Shown here one piece after another: positions 1-6,361 of a stretch of 10,747 nt of DNA. A program made the position numbers and the translations under genes. The first letter of the stretch is position 1; each line of letters starts with the position of its first letter. The notes beneath the pieces were generated by a model, which ran no database searches, had not been told where the DNA came from, and was given only the letters and a program-made list of their open reading frames with translations. Origin of the DNA: Desulfobacterales bacterium (GTDB taxonomy: Bacteria; Desulfobacterota; Desulfobacteria; Desulfobacterales; Desulfobacteraceae); the NCBI GenBank assembly GCA_022361315.1, contig JAKSBB010001153.1, forward strand, positions 1 to 10,747, in the 5' to 3' direction.

Positions 1-84
1 AGACAAACCAAAGGTACCGGATAAAAGGGTAAAACCGGCAATGAAGGAGAGGCTGTCTGCTCCGGGGCGGTGTTCGGGTAAGGG
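1..84. other. Short stretch downstream of the racemase gene, no gene seen
   Basis: No reading frame with a credible start and ribosome binding site lies here on either strand. The minus-strand frame following the racemase stop stays open and reads as hydrophobic residues, but it has no usable start codon, so I do not call it. A weak CCGG-based hairpin with a long loop (about 17-40) is possible but lacks a proper T-tract, so the operon may continue beyond the left edge. Confidence 0.5.
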
Positions 85-873
85 TTATACGTGGCCGTAG
101 TAATCCCTGTGAACCGTTACGGAATAGGCATAATCCAGGATCGTGCCCCAGGAGAATACCGGCAGGTCCACCCGCTGCTGGATGGCCCTGGCAAAGGGCT
201 GCATTCCCGTGCACTCCAGCATGATGGCGCCGATGTCAGGATTTTTCTGGACCAGGTCCACACAGGCATCCACCATCTGCTGCTCCTGCACTTCGTAGAT
301 GGCCTCGGGTTTTTCCGGCCGTACTTCCCAGTTCCAAAGCTTGTCCAGTTCGGTGCAGCCGTAATCATCGCTGGCACCGGCAATGACGTAGTTGCTGCCC
401 GGGGTGATTCCCACCTTTTCAAGATGGGTGTCGGTGAGGAACTGCCGCTGGTAGCAGAGGATACCCACCTGCTTTTTGGGCCCGATGGTCTGTTGAATGA
501 AGGGCACCTGGAGCAGGCTGGACATGAATACCGGTATATCCACGGCATCCGCCACCTCAGGCTGGAAGTAGGCAAAGTATCCGCATTCCGCAGCAATGGC
601 CCGGCAGCCCATACGTTCCAGTTTCTTTGCCGCCGCCAATATGGGGGCAAGGCAGGGGGATTTATCTTCGTCCCAGAGCAGTTTACGGATGTCGATGCCT
701 TCCACCAGTTCGTACTGGATGGGGTAGGGGAAGGCGCTGGCGTTTCTCACATCACCGGGAAATCCCGGGTAGACGTCGTCCAGAATCATGATCCCCAGGC
801 CCATGCCGTAGCAGGCATGGTTTTTACGGGTGAAGATCTGGCGGATGGATGTATCGCGTTGCTGATGGTACAT
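85..873 (-). CDS. Aspartate/glutamate racemase family protein
   Basis: This is a 262-residue cytosolic protein of the Asp/Glu/hydantoin racemase superfamily, whose cofactor-independent members use two cysteines, one in each half of a pseudo-symmetric fold. Both candidates are visible: Cys97 in AAECGYF and Cys221 in MLECTGM. Each follows a hydrophobic strand and Glu, as expected for the two half-sites. The length fits the family (about 220-270). The start is supported by AAGGAGA about 8 nt upstream of the ATG. It is the last gene seen of the operon with the MttB-like and cyclodeaminase-like genes, 20 nt after the mttB-like stop. Known members racemise Asp, Glu or hydantoins, and others act as decarboxylases or maleate isomerases, so the substrate cannot be read from sequence. 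From context I infer it handles a chiral amino acid or a demethylated product in the same pathway. Confidence 0.8.
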   Translation of the reverse strand: MYHQQRDTSIRQIFTRKNHACYGMGLGIMILDDVYPGFPGDVRNASAFPYPIQYELVEGIDIRKLLWDEDKSPCLAPILAAAKKLERMGCRAIAAECGYFAYFQPEVADAVDIPVFMSSLLQVPFIQQTIGPKKQVGILCYQRQFLTDTHLEKVGITPGSNYVIAGASDDYGCTELDKLWNWEVRPEKPEAIYEVQEQQMVDACVDLVQKNPDIGAIMLECTGMQPFARAIQQRVDLPVFSWGTILDYAYSVTVHRDYYGHV

Positions 874-893
874 ATCTCGTCTCCTTAGGGGGG

Positions 894-2330
894 TTATTTC
901 CAGGCGGCCTGCATGGCGTCCAGTTCTTTGATGACGTCTTCGGCCAGCGGGGCGGGGCGGTGTTTCATCTTTTCAAGAGTCAGTTCCTGGAGGCGCTGCT
1001 CCATTTTCTTTGATCCGCCGGATTCCCAGTTCTGGTAAACCATGCGCTCAAAAAGTTCGGAGTATTTTACCTTTTTAAAGTTGGCCATGGTGTGGGGATC
1101 GGAAAGGTAGTGGCCGCCGGGGCCCACCTTGTGGATGACATCCAGAGCCAGGGTCTCTTCGGTTACGGGAATCCCTTCCATGTAGTGCTTGACCGAGGTG
1201 ACGATGTCGTTGACCAGCACCATGTATTCCGGGGAGACCAGGTTGCCGTGATCCATCCAGGAGGAGCAGTCGTGTACCAGACCGGAACCGATGGCGGCGG
1301 AGCTCAGGGTCTGGAAGGCGGCTTCGGCCCCTGCCTGGGCATCGCAGAATTTGGCGTCGGTGGCACCGGCAGTGCCGAAGAAGGGCAGGCCGTAATGCTG
1401 GGCCATCTGGGCCAGTGCACCGGTCATGAGGCTGAGTTCCGGTGCGCCGTAGGAGAAGATGGAGGTCCGCATGTCCATGATGGTGGTGAATGCACCGTAA
1501 ATAAAGGGCGCCCCCGGATTTTTCAACTGGTGGATCACCAAGCCGCTCAGGGATTCCGCAGAACCCTGGACGATGGTGCCGGCAAAGGTGGCCGGGGCCG
1601 AACCACAGGCCTGGGGAGCCGGGAAGTTGATCAGGGGGATATTGTTTTCAGAACAGAAAAGAATCTTGTCCACCGCGGGATCGTAGTAGACCAGCGGGGA
1701 GATGGGCTCTGAGTAATGAACGATAGTCGGGGCCGCATCGAAGTTTTCCTTGCCGCCGCAGAGCAGCAGCGCCATCTCATAAATGTCTTTTGCGCTGTTG
1801 GTGTCCTTGCAGCAGAAGACCAGGGGTTTTTCGCAGAACTGCATGGTGTTCCTGGCAACCACGCGGTCGGCAATGTCGGCGGGGACATCTTCGGCCATAC
1901 CGATGGTCATGCACCAGTCGAAGCCGGGCAGGGCGTCGCAGAGGGCGGCTGTGGTCTCCACGTGGTGACTTTCAAACCGGCTGCGGACGTGGGTGGCCGG
2001 ATCCATGTAATCGATACAATCAAGGCTGGGCCCGAAAAAGGACTTGTCCCGTTCCAAGACCACGCTGCGTTCTCCGGTGCGTTTGCCCAGAACAATTCTG
2101 GACGGGGCTTTCCGGATGGCGTCTTCCACCATCCAGGCCGGGATCTTCACCCGGTCGCCGTTGACCCTGGCACCGGCGGAGGCCAAAAGCTCCAGGGCTT
2201 CGGGATGGGTGATTTTGATGCCGGTGCGTTCCAGGACTTCCAGGGTGGCCATGTGAAGCTGGGCGATCTGGTCGTCGTTGATAACTTTAAGCTGGGGTTT
2301 GAAATAAAGTTCGTCCGTGTACATACCCAT
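894..2330 (-). CDS. MttB-family (trimethylamine methyltransferase-like) protein, non-pyrrolysine
   Basis: The 478-residue product belongs to the MttB superfamily of TIM-barrel methyltransferases that move a methyl group from a quaternary or tertiary amine to a cognate corrinoid protein. Family-like signatures include an N-terminal segment with TLEVLERTGIKI (29-40) and HPEAL (42-46). A central region follows (PLINFPAPQACGSAPATFAG, 232-251), then GTAGATDAKFCDAQAGAEA (319-337) and a C-terminal GPGGHYLSDPHTM stretch (403-415). The frame is open for the full usual length with no in-frame TAG, so this is a non-pyrrolysine homologue. Characterised members of that group demethylate glycine betaine (MtgB), proline betaine (MtpB), carnitine (MtcB) or gamma-butyrobetaine. 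The start is set by AAGGAGA at 2338-2344, 7 nt before the ATG. It is the middle gene of a three-gene operon. No corrinoid protein is adjacent. The substrate is unknown; a proline- or ornithine-type methylated amine is an inference from the neighbours. Confidence 0.88.
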   Translation of the reverse strand: MGMYTDELYFKPQLKVINDDQIAQLHMATLEVLERTGIKITHPEALELLASAGARVNGDRVKIPAWMVEDAIRKAPSRIVLGKRTGERSVVLERDKSFFGPSLDCIDYMDPATHVRSRFESHHVETTAALCDALPGFDWCMTIGMAEDVPADIADRVVARNTMQFCEKPLVFCCKDTNSAKDIYEMALLLCGGKENFDAAPTIVHYSEPISPLVYYDPAVDKILFCSENNIPLINFPAPQACGSAPATFAGTIVQGSAESLSGLVIHQLKNPGAPFIYGAFTTIMDMRTSIFSYGAPELSLMTGALAQMAQHYGLPFFGTAGATDAKFCDAQAGAEAAFQTLSSAAIGSGLVHDCSSWMDHGNLVSPEYMVLVNDIVTSVKHYMEGIPVTEETLALDVIHKVGPGGHYLSDPHTMANFKKVKYSELFERMVYQNWESGGSKKMEQRLQELTLEKMKHRPAPLAEDVIKELDAMQAAWK

Positions 2331-2363
2331 GGTGTTCTCTCCTTGTATTGCTGTGGGGGGGGG

Positions 2364-3341
2364 TTAGAGTTCCAGCCAGGTGCCAAGTTGCTTGTCTTTT
2401 GCCAGATCAAAGATCAGGGGGCATACCGCCATATCTTCCATGGCCAGGCCCAGGTTTGCGGCAAAGGTTCTTTCAGTGTCGTTCTCCCGTCCTTTTTTCT
2501 TGCCGGTGACCAATTCCCCCAGTTCTGCGTATATGTCCGGACAGTCGATGAAGAATCCCACATGGTCTTTGTAGTGGTTGTACTGTGCCAGGTTGTCCGT
2601 GGTCCACTTATCTGCCTGGGCCAGGGCGTTCCTTGAGAAGAAAGAGTCGAAATCCACGCAGGAGACAAAGGCCCCTTCATCCACCCAGTCCTTTTTAATG
2701 GTGGCATGGGGAACCTTGAGAATGGGGCCGGAGGTTACAACGATGTCGCAGCCCGTTACCGCTTTCTTAGGATCGGAAACGATTTCCACGTCCAGTCCCA
2801 GGGTCTCTCTGCCGTATTTGGCCAGGGAATCTGCCTGGTCTGCCTTGGTGTCAAAGGCGTATACCTTTTTTAAGGGGAACAGGACGTTCATGGCTTCCAG
2901 GTTGGTATGGCCCTGGACGCCGCAGGCCAGGATGCCGATGGTGGCCGATTCCGGCCGGGCCAGGTATTTGGCTGAAACAGCAGAGGCGGCTGCGGTGCGC
3001 ATGGCCGTGATCCAGGTACAGTCCATGACGGACAGGGGAAGGCCGGTGTCCGGATCGTTGTAGATCAGCAAGCCGTTGATGTAGGGCAGGCCTTTTTCAG
3101 GATTACCGGGATAGCCGGACACCCATTTTACACCACAGGATTTCATGGCCGGGATATAGGCCGGCATGGCATGGATGAAGTTATCCCCTTCCCCCGGGTG
3201 TACCCCTGGTTTGGGCGGCATTTCCACCCGGCCGTTGCCCATTTCCACAAATCCTTTTTCAACGGTGTCAATGATCCGGTCCATGGTCAGCCCGGCATCT
3301 GCCACATCTTTCTGGCTTAAGTAGAGTATTTTTTCTGTCAT
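2364..3341 (-). CDS. Ornithine cyclodeaminase/mu-crystallin family protein
   Basis: The 325-residue product is a full-length member of the ornithine cyclodeaminase/mu-crystallin family, which uses NAD(P). The family includes ornithine and lysine cyclodeaminases, alanine dehydrogenase, and ketimine or pyrroline-2-carboxylate reductases. Visible marks are the substrate-pocket lysine in VKWVSGYPGN (Lys72) and the MRTAAASAVSAKYLA block (114-128) with its conserved Arg115. The Rossmann loop is GILACGVQGHTNLEAM (136-151), followed by the NAD ribose region AFDTK (162-166) and VVTSGPILK (201-209). The classical catalytic Asp region is divergent (CVDFDSFF, 228-235), so true cyclodeaminase activity is uncertain. 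AGGAGA at 3346-3351 sits 4 nt before the ATG. It is the first gene of the operon, 56 nt downstream of the predicted sigma-54 transcription start, and 33 nt ahead of the mttB-like gene. A role in making or reducing a cyclic imino acid such as proline is inferred. Confidence 0.85.
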   Translation of the reverse strand: MTEKILYLSQKDVADAGLTMDRIIDTVEKGFVEMGNGRVEMPPKPGVHPGEGDNFIHAMPAYIPAMKSCGVKWVSGYPGNPEKGLPYINGLLIYNDPDTGLPLSVMDCTWITAMRTAAASAVSAKYLARPESATIGILACGVQGHTNLEAMNVLFPLKKVYAFDTKADQADSLAKYGRETLGLDVEIVSDPKKAVTGCDIVVTSGPILKVPHATIKKDWVDEGAFVSCVDFDSFFSRNALAQADKWTTDNLAQYNHYKDHVGFFIDCPDIYAELGELVTGKKKGRENDTERTFAANLGLAMEDMAVCPLIFDLAKDKQLGTWLEL

Positions 3342-3407
3342 TTGATCTCCTGCACGTCATCAGTAAAAGTGTAAAAAACGAATTGTGTGTATGCAGTCCC
3401 ATGTAAA

Positions 3408-3423
3408 AGCAACTGCTGTGCCA
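3408..3423 (-). promoter_or_regulatory. Sigma-54 (-24/-12) promoter for the cyclodeaminase-mttB-racemase operon
   Basis: The minus strand reads TGGCACAGCAGTTGCT, which matches the sigma-54 consensus TGGCAC-N5-TTGCW exactly and has the invariant GG and GC ten bases apart. It is in the correct orientation. The predicted start is near 3397, about 56 nt upstream of the first ATG. Such promoters need an ATP-driven enhancer-binding activator, and none is encoded in the window. Confidence 0.8.
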
Positions 3424-3523
3424 GAAGATGGAATGGAAACGGGCTGTTGGTTTAATGGCTTGAAATGAAAGCGTAAATTTGGATGTGTGGGGATGTAAGG
3501 GATCGGTGTAAAAAAGCTGTATG

Positions 3524-3556
3524 ACAAATGTGTTTAAAATTTATTTTATCATTTGT
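3524..3556. repeat. Inverted repeat upstream of the sigma-54 promoter, possible activator site
   Basis: ACAAATG (3524-3530) and CATTTGT (3550-3556) form perfect 7-bp arms with a 19-nt AT-rich spacer. The centre lies about 140 nt upstream of the predicted start, a usual distance for an enhancer-binding protein site. The function is inferred, and the AT-rich context raises the chance of coincidence. Confidence 0.4.
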
Positions 3557-3607
3557 AAAAAATATTTTAAAAGATCAGGCGCACGAAGAATGTAATCTTC
3601 ATGCGCC
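3557..3607 (-). terminator. Rho-independent terminator of the P5C dehydrogenase gene
   Basis: On the minus strand GGCGCATGAAGA (3607-3596) pairs with TCTTCGTGCGCC (3589-3578) around a 6-nt loop. This gives 12 base pairs including one G-U. After a short TGATC gap comes a T-rich tail (TTTTAAAATATTTTTT). The stem begins 23 nt past the stop codon. It separates this gene from the operon that follows on the same strand. Confidence 0.78.
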
Positions 3608-3630
3608 AGGTTTTTGATAAGGTGAAAAAA

Positions 3631-5262
3631 TTAAGACTGCTGCATCAGGCCCAGTCGCCACTCAAGGGATGGTGCAAAGTTTTCCTTAATGGTCCTCGGG
3701 CTCATCCACCGGGAAATATTCTGCTTGCTGCCGACCTTTTCATTGGTGCCGGAGCCCCTGGCGCCGCCAAAGGGCTGGAGGCCCACAAAGGCACCTGTGG
3801 TTTTATCGTTGATGTAGAGGTTGCCGGCGGAAAAGGCAAGGCGCTGTTCAAGCCGGGCAATGACCTGGCGGTCCGTGGCAAAGATTGCACCGGTGAGGGC
3901 ATAGTCAGAGGTGCCTTCACAAAGATCCAGGGCCGAAGAAAAATCCTGGTCTTTGTATATATAGATGGTGACCACAGGTCCGAAGATTTCTTCCGTCATG
4001 GTTTTGAAATGGGGATCGGTGGTTAAAATGACCGTGGGGTCGATAAAATAGCCGGTTGAGTCGTCACAACGGCCGCCAAAGAGGATCTCCGCCTTGTCGG
4101 AACCTTTGGCAAAATCGATATAGCCTTTAATGGAATCAAAGGCGGCCCGGTCGATGACGGCACCCATATAGGTGGTGAAATCTTCAACGTCCCCGGTCTT
4201 CAGGTCTGCCAGTTCTACGGAGAGAAGATGCTTCACTTCCGGCCAGAGGGAATCGGGGAGATAGACCCGGGAGGTGGCGGAGCATTTCTGACCCTGATAG
4301 GAAAAGCCGCCACCGACGATGGCCTGGGCCACCCGTTTGGCATCGGCACTGGCATGGGCGAACAAAAAGTCTTTGCCGCCGGTTTCCCCGACGATCCTGG
4401 GGTATCCCCGGTAATTTTCCAGGTTATCCCCGACGGTCCGCCAGAGGGTGTTGAAGGTGGCAGTGGATCCGGTGAAGTGAATGCCGGCCAGCATCTTATC
4501 AGACATAATCATGGGGCCTAAGGCGCGTCCGGGGCCGGGCAGGAAGTTGATCACCCCTTTGGGCAGCCCGGCTTCCTCCAGCATCTTCATGACGTAATAG
4601 TTGGAATAGATGGCTGATGAGGCGGGCTTCCAGATGACGGTATTGCCGGCCATGGCCGGGGAGGTGGGCAGATTGCCGCCGATGGCGGTGAAGTTAAAAG
4701 GCGTGACGGCAAATGCAAAGCCTTCCAGGGGGCGGTACTCCATCCGGTTCAGGGTGCCGGGGATGCCTCCCGGCTGCTCCTCCAGGATCTGCCGGGTGAA
4801 CCAGGTATTATAACGGAAAAAATCCATGAGTTCGCAGGCTGAATCTGCGTCCGCCTCATACACGGTCTTACTCTGACCCAGCATGGTGGCGGCATTCAGG
4901 GTGTCCCGCCAGGGGCCTCCGATGAGTTCCGCCGCCTTCAGGAATATGGCCAGGCGGTGATCCCAGGACAGTCCGGCCCATTCCGCCTGGGCGGTGACGG
5001 CGGCATCAATGGCCATGCGGACCTCGTCCGGCCCTGCCATGTGGTAGGTGGCCAGGATCTGTTTGTGGTTGTGCGGGATAACGCAGGTGCCGGTGTTCCC
5101 GGTCCTGATCTCCTCCCCGTTGATGATCAGTGGAATATCGATGACTTCCCCTTTCATCTCATTGATTCTGGCTTTCAGGCGTTCCCGTTCCGGACTGCCC
5201 GGCAGGTAGGGCAGGACGGATTCATTGGTTGGCCGCGGGATGGTGTAAATGGCGTTTGACAT
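3631..5262 (-). CDS. pruA: 1-pyrroline-5-carboxylate dehydrogenase (L-glutamate gamma-semialdehyde dehydrogenase)
   Basis: This NAD-dependent aldehyde dehydrogenase oxidises glutamate semialdehyde (the hydrolysed form of P5C) to glutamate, the last step of proline and ornithine breakdown. The 543-residue product is the separate, group-1 type resembling mitochondrial ALDH4A1 rather than a PutA fusion. It shares GGRCDDSTGYF and INDKTTGAFVGLQPFGGARG with that type. Catalytic features, numbered from the chosen start, are Asn190 (PFNFTA), Lys212 (WKPA), Glu293 (GETGGKDF), nucleophile Cys327 (GQKCSA) and Glu425 (EEIFGPV). I start at 5262 because AAAAAAGGAC lies 5 nt upstream; the in-frame ATGs at 5298 and 5280 have no ribosome binding site. 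The gene is divergent from the LysR gene and has its own terminator. No proline dehydrogenase is nearby, so the source of P5C must be elsewhere or come from the cyclodeaminase operon's chemistry. Confidence 0.93.
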   Translation of the reverse strand: MSNAIYTIPRPTNESVLPYLPGSPERERLKARINEMKGEVIDIPLIINGEEIRTGNTGTCVIPHNHKQILATYHMAGPDEVRMAIDAAVTAQAEWAGLSWDHRLAIFLKAAELIGGPWRDTLNAATMLGQSKTVYEADADSACELMDFFRYNTWFTRQILEEQPGGIPGTLNRMEYRPLEGFAFAVTPFNFTAIGGNLPTSPAMAGNTVIWKPASSAIYSNYYVMKMLEEAGLPKGVINFLPGPGRALGPMIMSDKMLAGIHFTGSTATFNTLWRTVGDNLENYRGYPRIVGETGGKDFLFAHASADAKRVAQAIVGGGFSYQGQKCSATSRVYLPDSLWPEVKHLLSVELADLKTGDVEDFTTYMGAVIDRAAFDSIKGYIDFAKGSDKAEILFGGRCDDSTGYFIDPTVILTTDPHFKTMTEEIFGPVVTIYIYKDQDFSSALDLCEGTSDYALTGAIFATDRQVIARLEQRLAFSAGNLYINDKTTGAFVGLQPFGGARGSGTNEKVGSKQNISRWMSPRTIKENFAPSLEWRLGLMQQS

Positions 5263-5277
5263 GGTGTGTCCTTTTTT
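5263..5277 (-). promoter_or_regulatory. Ribosome binding site that fixes the pruA start
   Basis: The minus strand reads AAAAAAGGACACACC directly before the ATG at 5262, with GGA-containing purines 5 nt away. The two upstream in-frame ATGs have no such sequence before them, which favours the shorter 543-residue protein. Confidence 0.7.
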
Positions 5278-5298
5278 CATGGGTTGGTATCTTTTCAT

Positions 5299-5327
5299 TT
5301 GCGTATATCAGAGGAATGGCTTATAAG
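5299..5327 (+). promoter_or_regulatory. Candidate sigma-70 promoter of the LysR gene
   Basis: TTGCGT (5299-5304) and TATAAG (5322-5327) are separated by 17 nt, giving a fair -35 and a good -10 match. A start near 5334 would give a leader of about 54 nt. The -10 element overlaps the LysR-type dyad, which would permit autorepression. Confidence 0.45.
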
Positions 5328-5339
5328 TGAAATTCATAA
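5321..5339. promoter_or_regulatory. LysR-type operator candidate (TTAT-N11-ATAA)
   Basis: TTAT (5321-5324) and ATAA (5336-5339) form a perfect 4-bp dyad around 11 bases, which is the T-N11-A layout of LysR-type binding sites. A smaller dyad, TGAA-A-TTCA (5328-5336), lies inside. It is the central part of the gap between the divergent lysR and pruA genes, the classical location for control of both. Assignment is by pattern and position only. Confidence 0.5.
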
Positions 5340-5377
5340 TCTTCATTTTGTTTTTGAATGAAATTAATTAGGGTGGT

Positions 5378-5383
5378 GGGAGG
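5378..5383 (+). promoter_or_regulatory. Ribosome binding site that fixes the LysR start
   Basis: GGGAGG lies 4 nt before the ATG at 5388. The earlier in-frame ATG at 5358 is preceded only by T-rich sequence, so the later start is preferred. Confidence 0.7.
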
Positions 5384-5387
5384 CCGG

Positions 5388-6266
5388 ATGGATCTCAATA
5401 AACTCAAAACATTTTACACCCTGGCCCGGGTCAAAAATTATTCCAGGTGCGCAGAAAAACTCTTTGTTACCCAGTCCGCAGTGAGCCATGCCATCAAGGC
5501 CCTGGAAAACAGCCTGGATCTCACTTTAACGGAAAAACGGAAAAACGGTTTTGCGCTGACCCCCGAGGGGGAAGTGCTTTTTGACAGTTGCCGAACCATA
5601 TTTAACGAGCTGGACCGGGCGGAGGCCCGGCTTCGGGATACCCGTCATCTCCCTGAAACCATCCGTCTGGGAGCCACAGTTGAATTCGGCATAAACGTGG
5701 TGGTGCGGCAGCTTACCCCCATCCTGGAAAGCCATCCCCATCTCCATGTGGACTTTACCCTGAGTCATAATCTGCTTCGCCCGCTGCTGGACGACGAGCT
5801 GGATATGATTATCGACTGCAAACCACACAACCGTCCGGAATTGACTGTGGTGCCGCTGCTTCGGGAGGAATATGCTGTGATTGCCTCCCCTGCATACGTC
5901 AGGCGGACCGGCATCTCAACGGTGGCAGACCTTGAACGCTGCAATATTTTTTCCATGGACAAGGAAATGAAGTGGTGGGGTAATTTTATGACGGCACTGC
6001 CGGAAAATGTCTCCGTGACATTCGGGCGAATTACGGGAATCAATCATATTCGGGGAATCATCGAAGCCTGTCTGGCCGATACCGGCGTGGGGTTTGTGCC
6101 CAGGTATGCGGCCATGAAATATCTGGAAACCGGCCGCCTGGTGTCCCTGTTTAACGATATGGGTATCCTGGCCGATCAGATCAGCCTATACATGAAAGAA
6201 CGCATGGCCGGACGCCCGGGGGCAGAGACGCTGACCCGACATCTGCGTACCCTTAAGTTGAGGTAG
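5388..6266 (+). CDS. LysR-family transcriptional regulator
   Basis: This 292-residue DNA-binding protein has the standard LysR architecture. The N-terminal winged helix-turn-helix covers about residues 1-60 (MDLNKLKTFYTLARVKNYSR, then LFVTQSAVSHAIKALE). A linker helix follows, then a two-lobed effector domain (about 88-290). The start is placed at 5388 because GGGAGG (5378-5383) lies 4 nt upstream and the protein then begins exactly where LysR proteins usually do. The ATG at 5358 would add ten unconserved residues. It is transcribed away from pruA, with a T-N11-A site in the gap, so it most likely controls pruA and itself in response to a pathway metabolite. The ligand is not deducible. It is not a sigma-54 activator (no AAA+ domain), so it is unlikely to drive the neighbouring -24/-12 promoter directly. 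Confidence 0.92.
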   Translation: MDLNKLKTFYTLARVKNYSRCAEKLFVTQSAVSHAIKALENSLDLTLTEKRKNGFALTPEGEVLFDSCRTIFNELDRAEARLRDTRHLPETIRLGATVEFGINVVVRQLTPILESHPHLHVDFTLSHNLLRPLLDDELDMIIDCKPHNRPELTVVPLLREEYAVIASPAYVRRTGISTVADLERCNIFSMDKEMKWWGNFMTALPENVSVTFGRITGINHIRGIIEACLADTGVGFVPRYAAMKYLETGRLVSLFNDMGILADQISLYMKERMAGRPGAETLTRHLRTLKLR

Positions 6267-6284
6267 GCAGCCCGGATATTTTTC

Positions 6285-6314
6285 TTGAATCTTGCATACG
6301 CGATAACGTATAAA
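6285..6314 (+). promoter_or_regulatory. Candidate sigma-70 promoter with an overlapping dyad
   Basis: TTGAAT (6285-6290) and TATAAA (6309-6314) are 18 nt apart and precede the solute-binding-like gene. A start near 6321 would leave a leader of about 40 nt. A perfect inverted repeat, ATACG-N6-CGTAT (6296-6311), fills the spacer and touches the -10 box, where a bound repressor would block polymerase. Confidence 0.5.
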
Positions 6315-6361
6315 CACAGGATAGTGAGGCACGAATCAGAATACCGGCGAAATCAAAGACT

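Larger units (their letters stand above)
3370..3562. repeat. Three direct copies of TGTAAAAAA in the intergenic region
   Basis: The 9-mer TGTAAAAAA occurs at 3370-3378, 3507-3515 and 3554-3562, all on the plus strand. Shorter TGTAAAA also occurs at 3402-3408. The first two copies flank the sigma-54 promoter and the last overlaps the right arm of the inverted repeat. They could be regulator or bending sites, or reflect local A-richness. Confidence 0.35.

Noticed and set aside
1..84. Terminator hairpin after the racemase gene
   Set aside because: The only stem found is about 5 bp with a 14-nt loop and no T-tract following it on the minus strand.
91..888. Long plus-strand open frame (265 codons) opposite the racemase gene
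   Set aside because: It mirrors a protein with clear family motifs and good ribosome binding site; its own translation has no recognisable domain and is typical of antisense frames in GC-rich genes.
894..2330. Pyrrolysine-containing MttB
   Set aside because: There is no in-frame amber codon; the full usual length is encoded in one standard open frame.
1716..2636. Plus-strand open frame of 306 codons across the mttB-like/cyclodeaminase junction
   Set aside because: It crosses two well-supported minus-strand genes and their intergenic spacer and shows no family features.
5263..5298. Longer pruA start at 5298 or 5280
   Set aside because: Neither ATG has a ribosome binding site, while the ATG at 5262 has one at proper spacing.
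6267..6361. Second sigma-54 promoter using the TTGC at 6293-6296
   Set aside because: No GG lies at the required ten-base spacing upstream of that GC; a sigma-70 type pair fits better.
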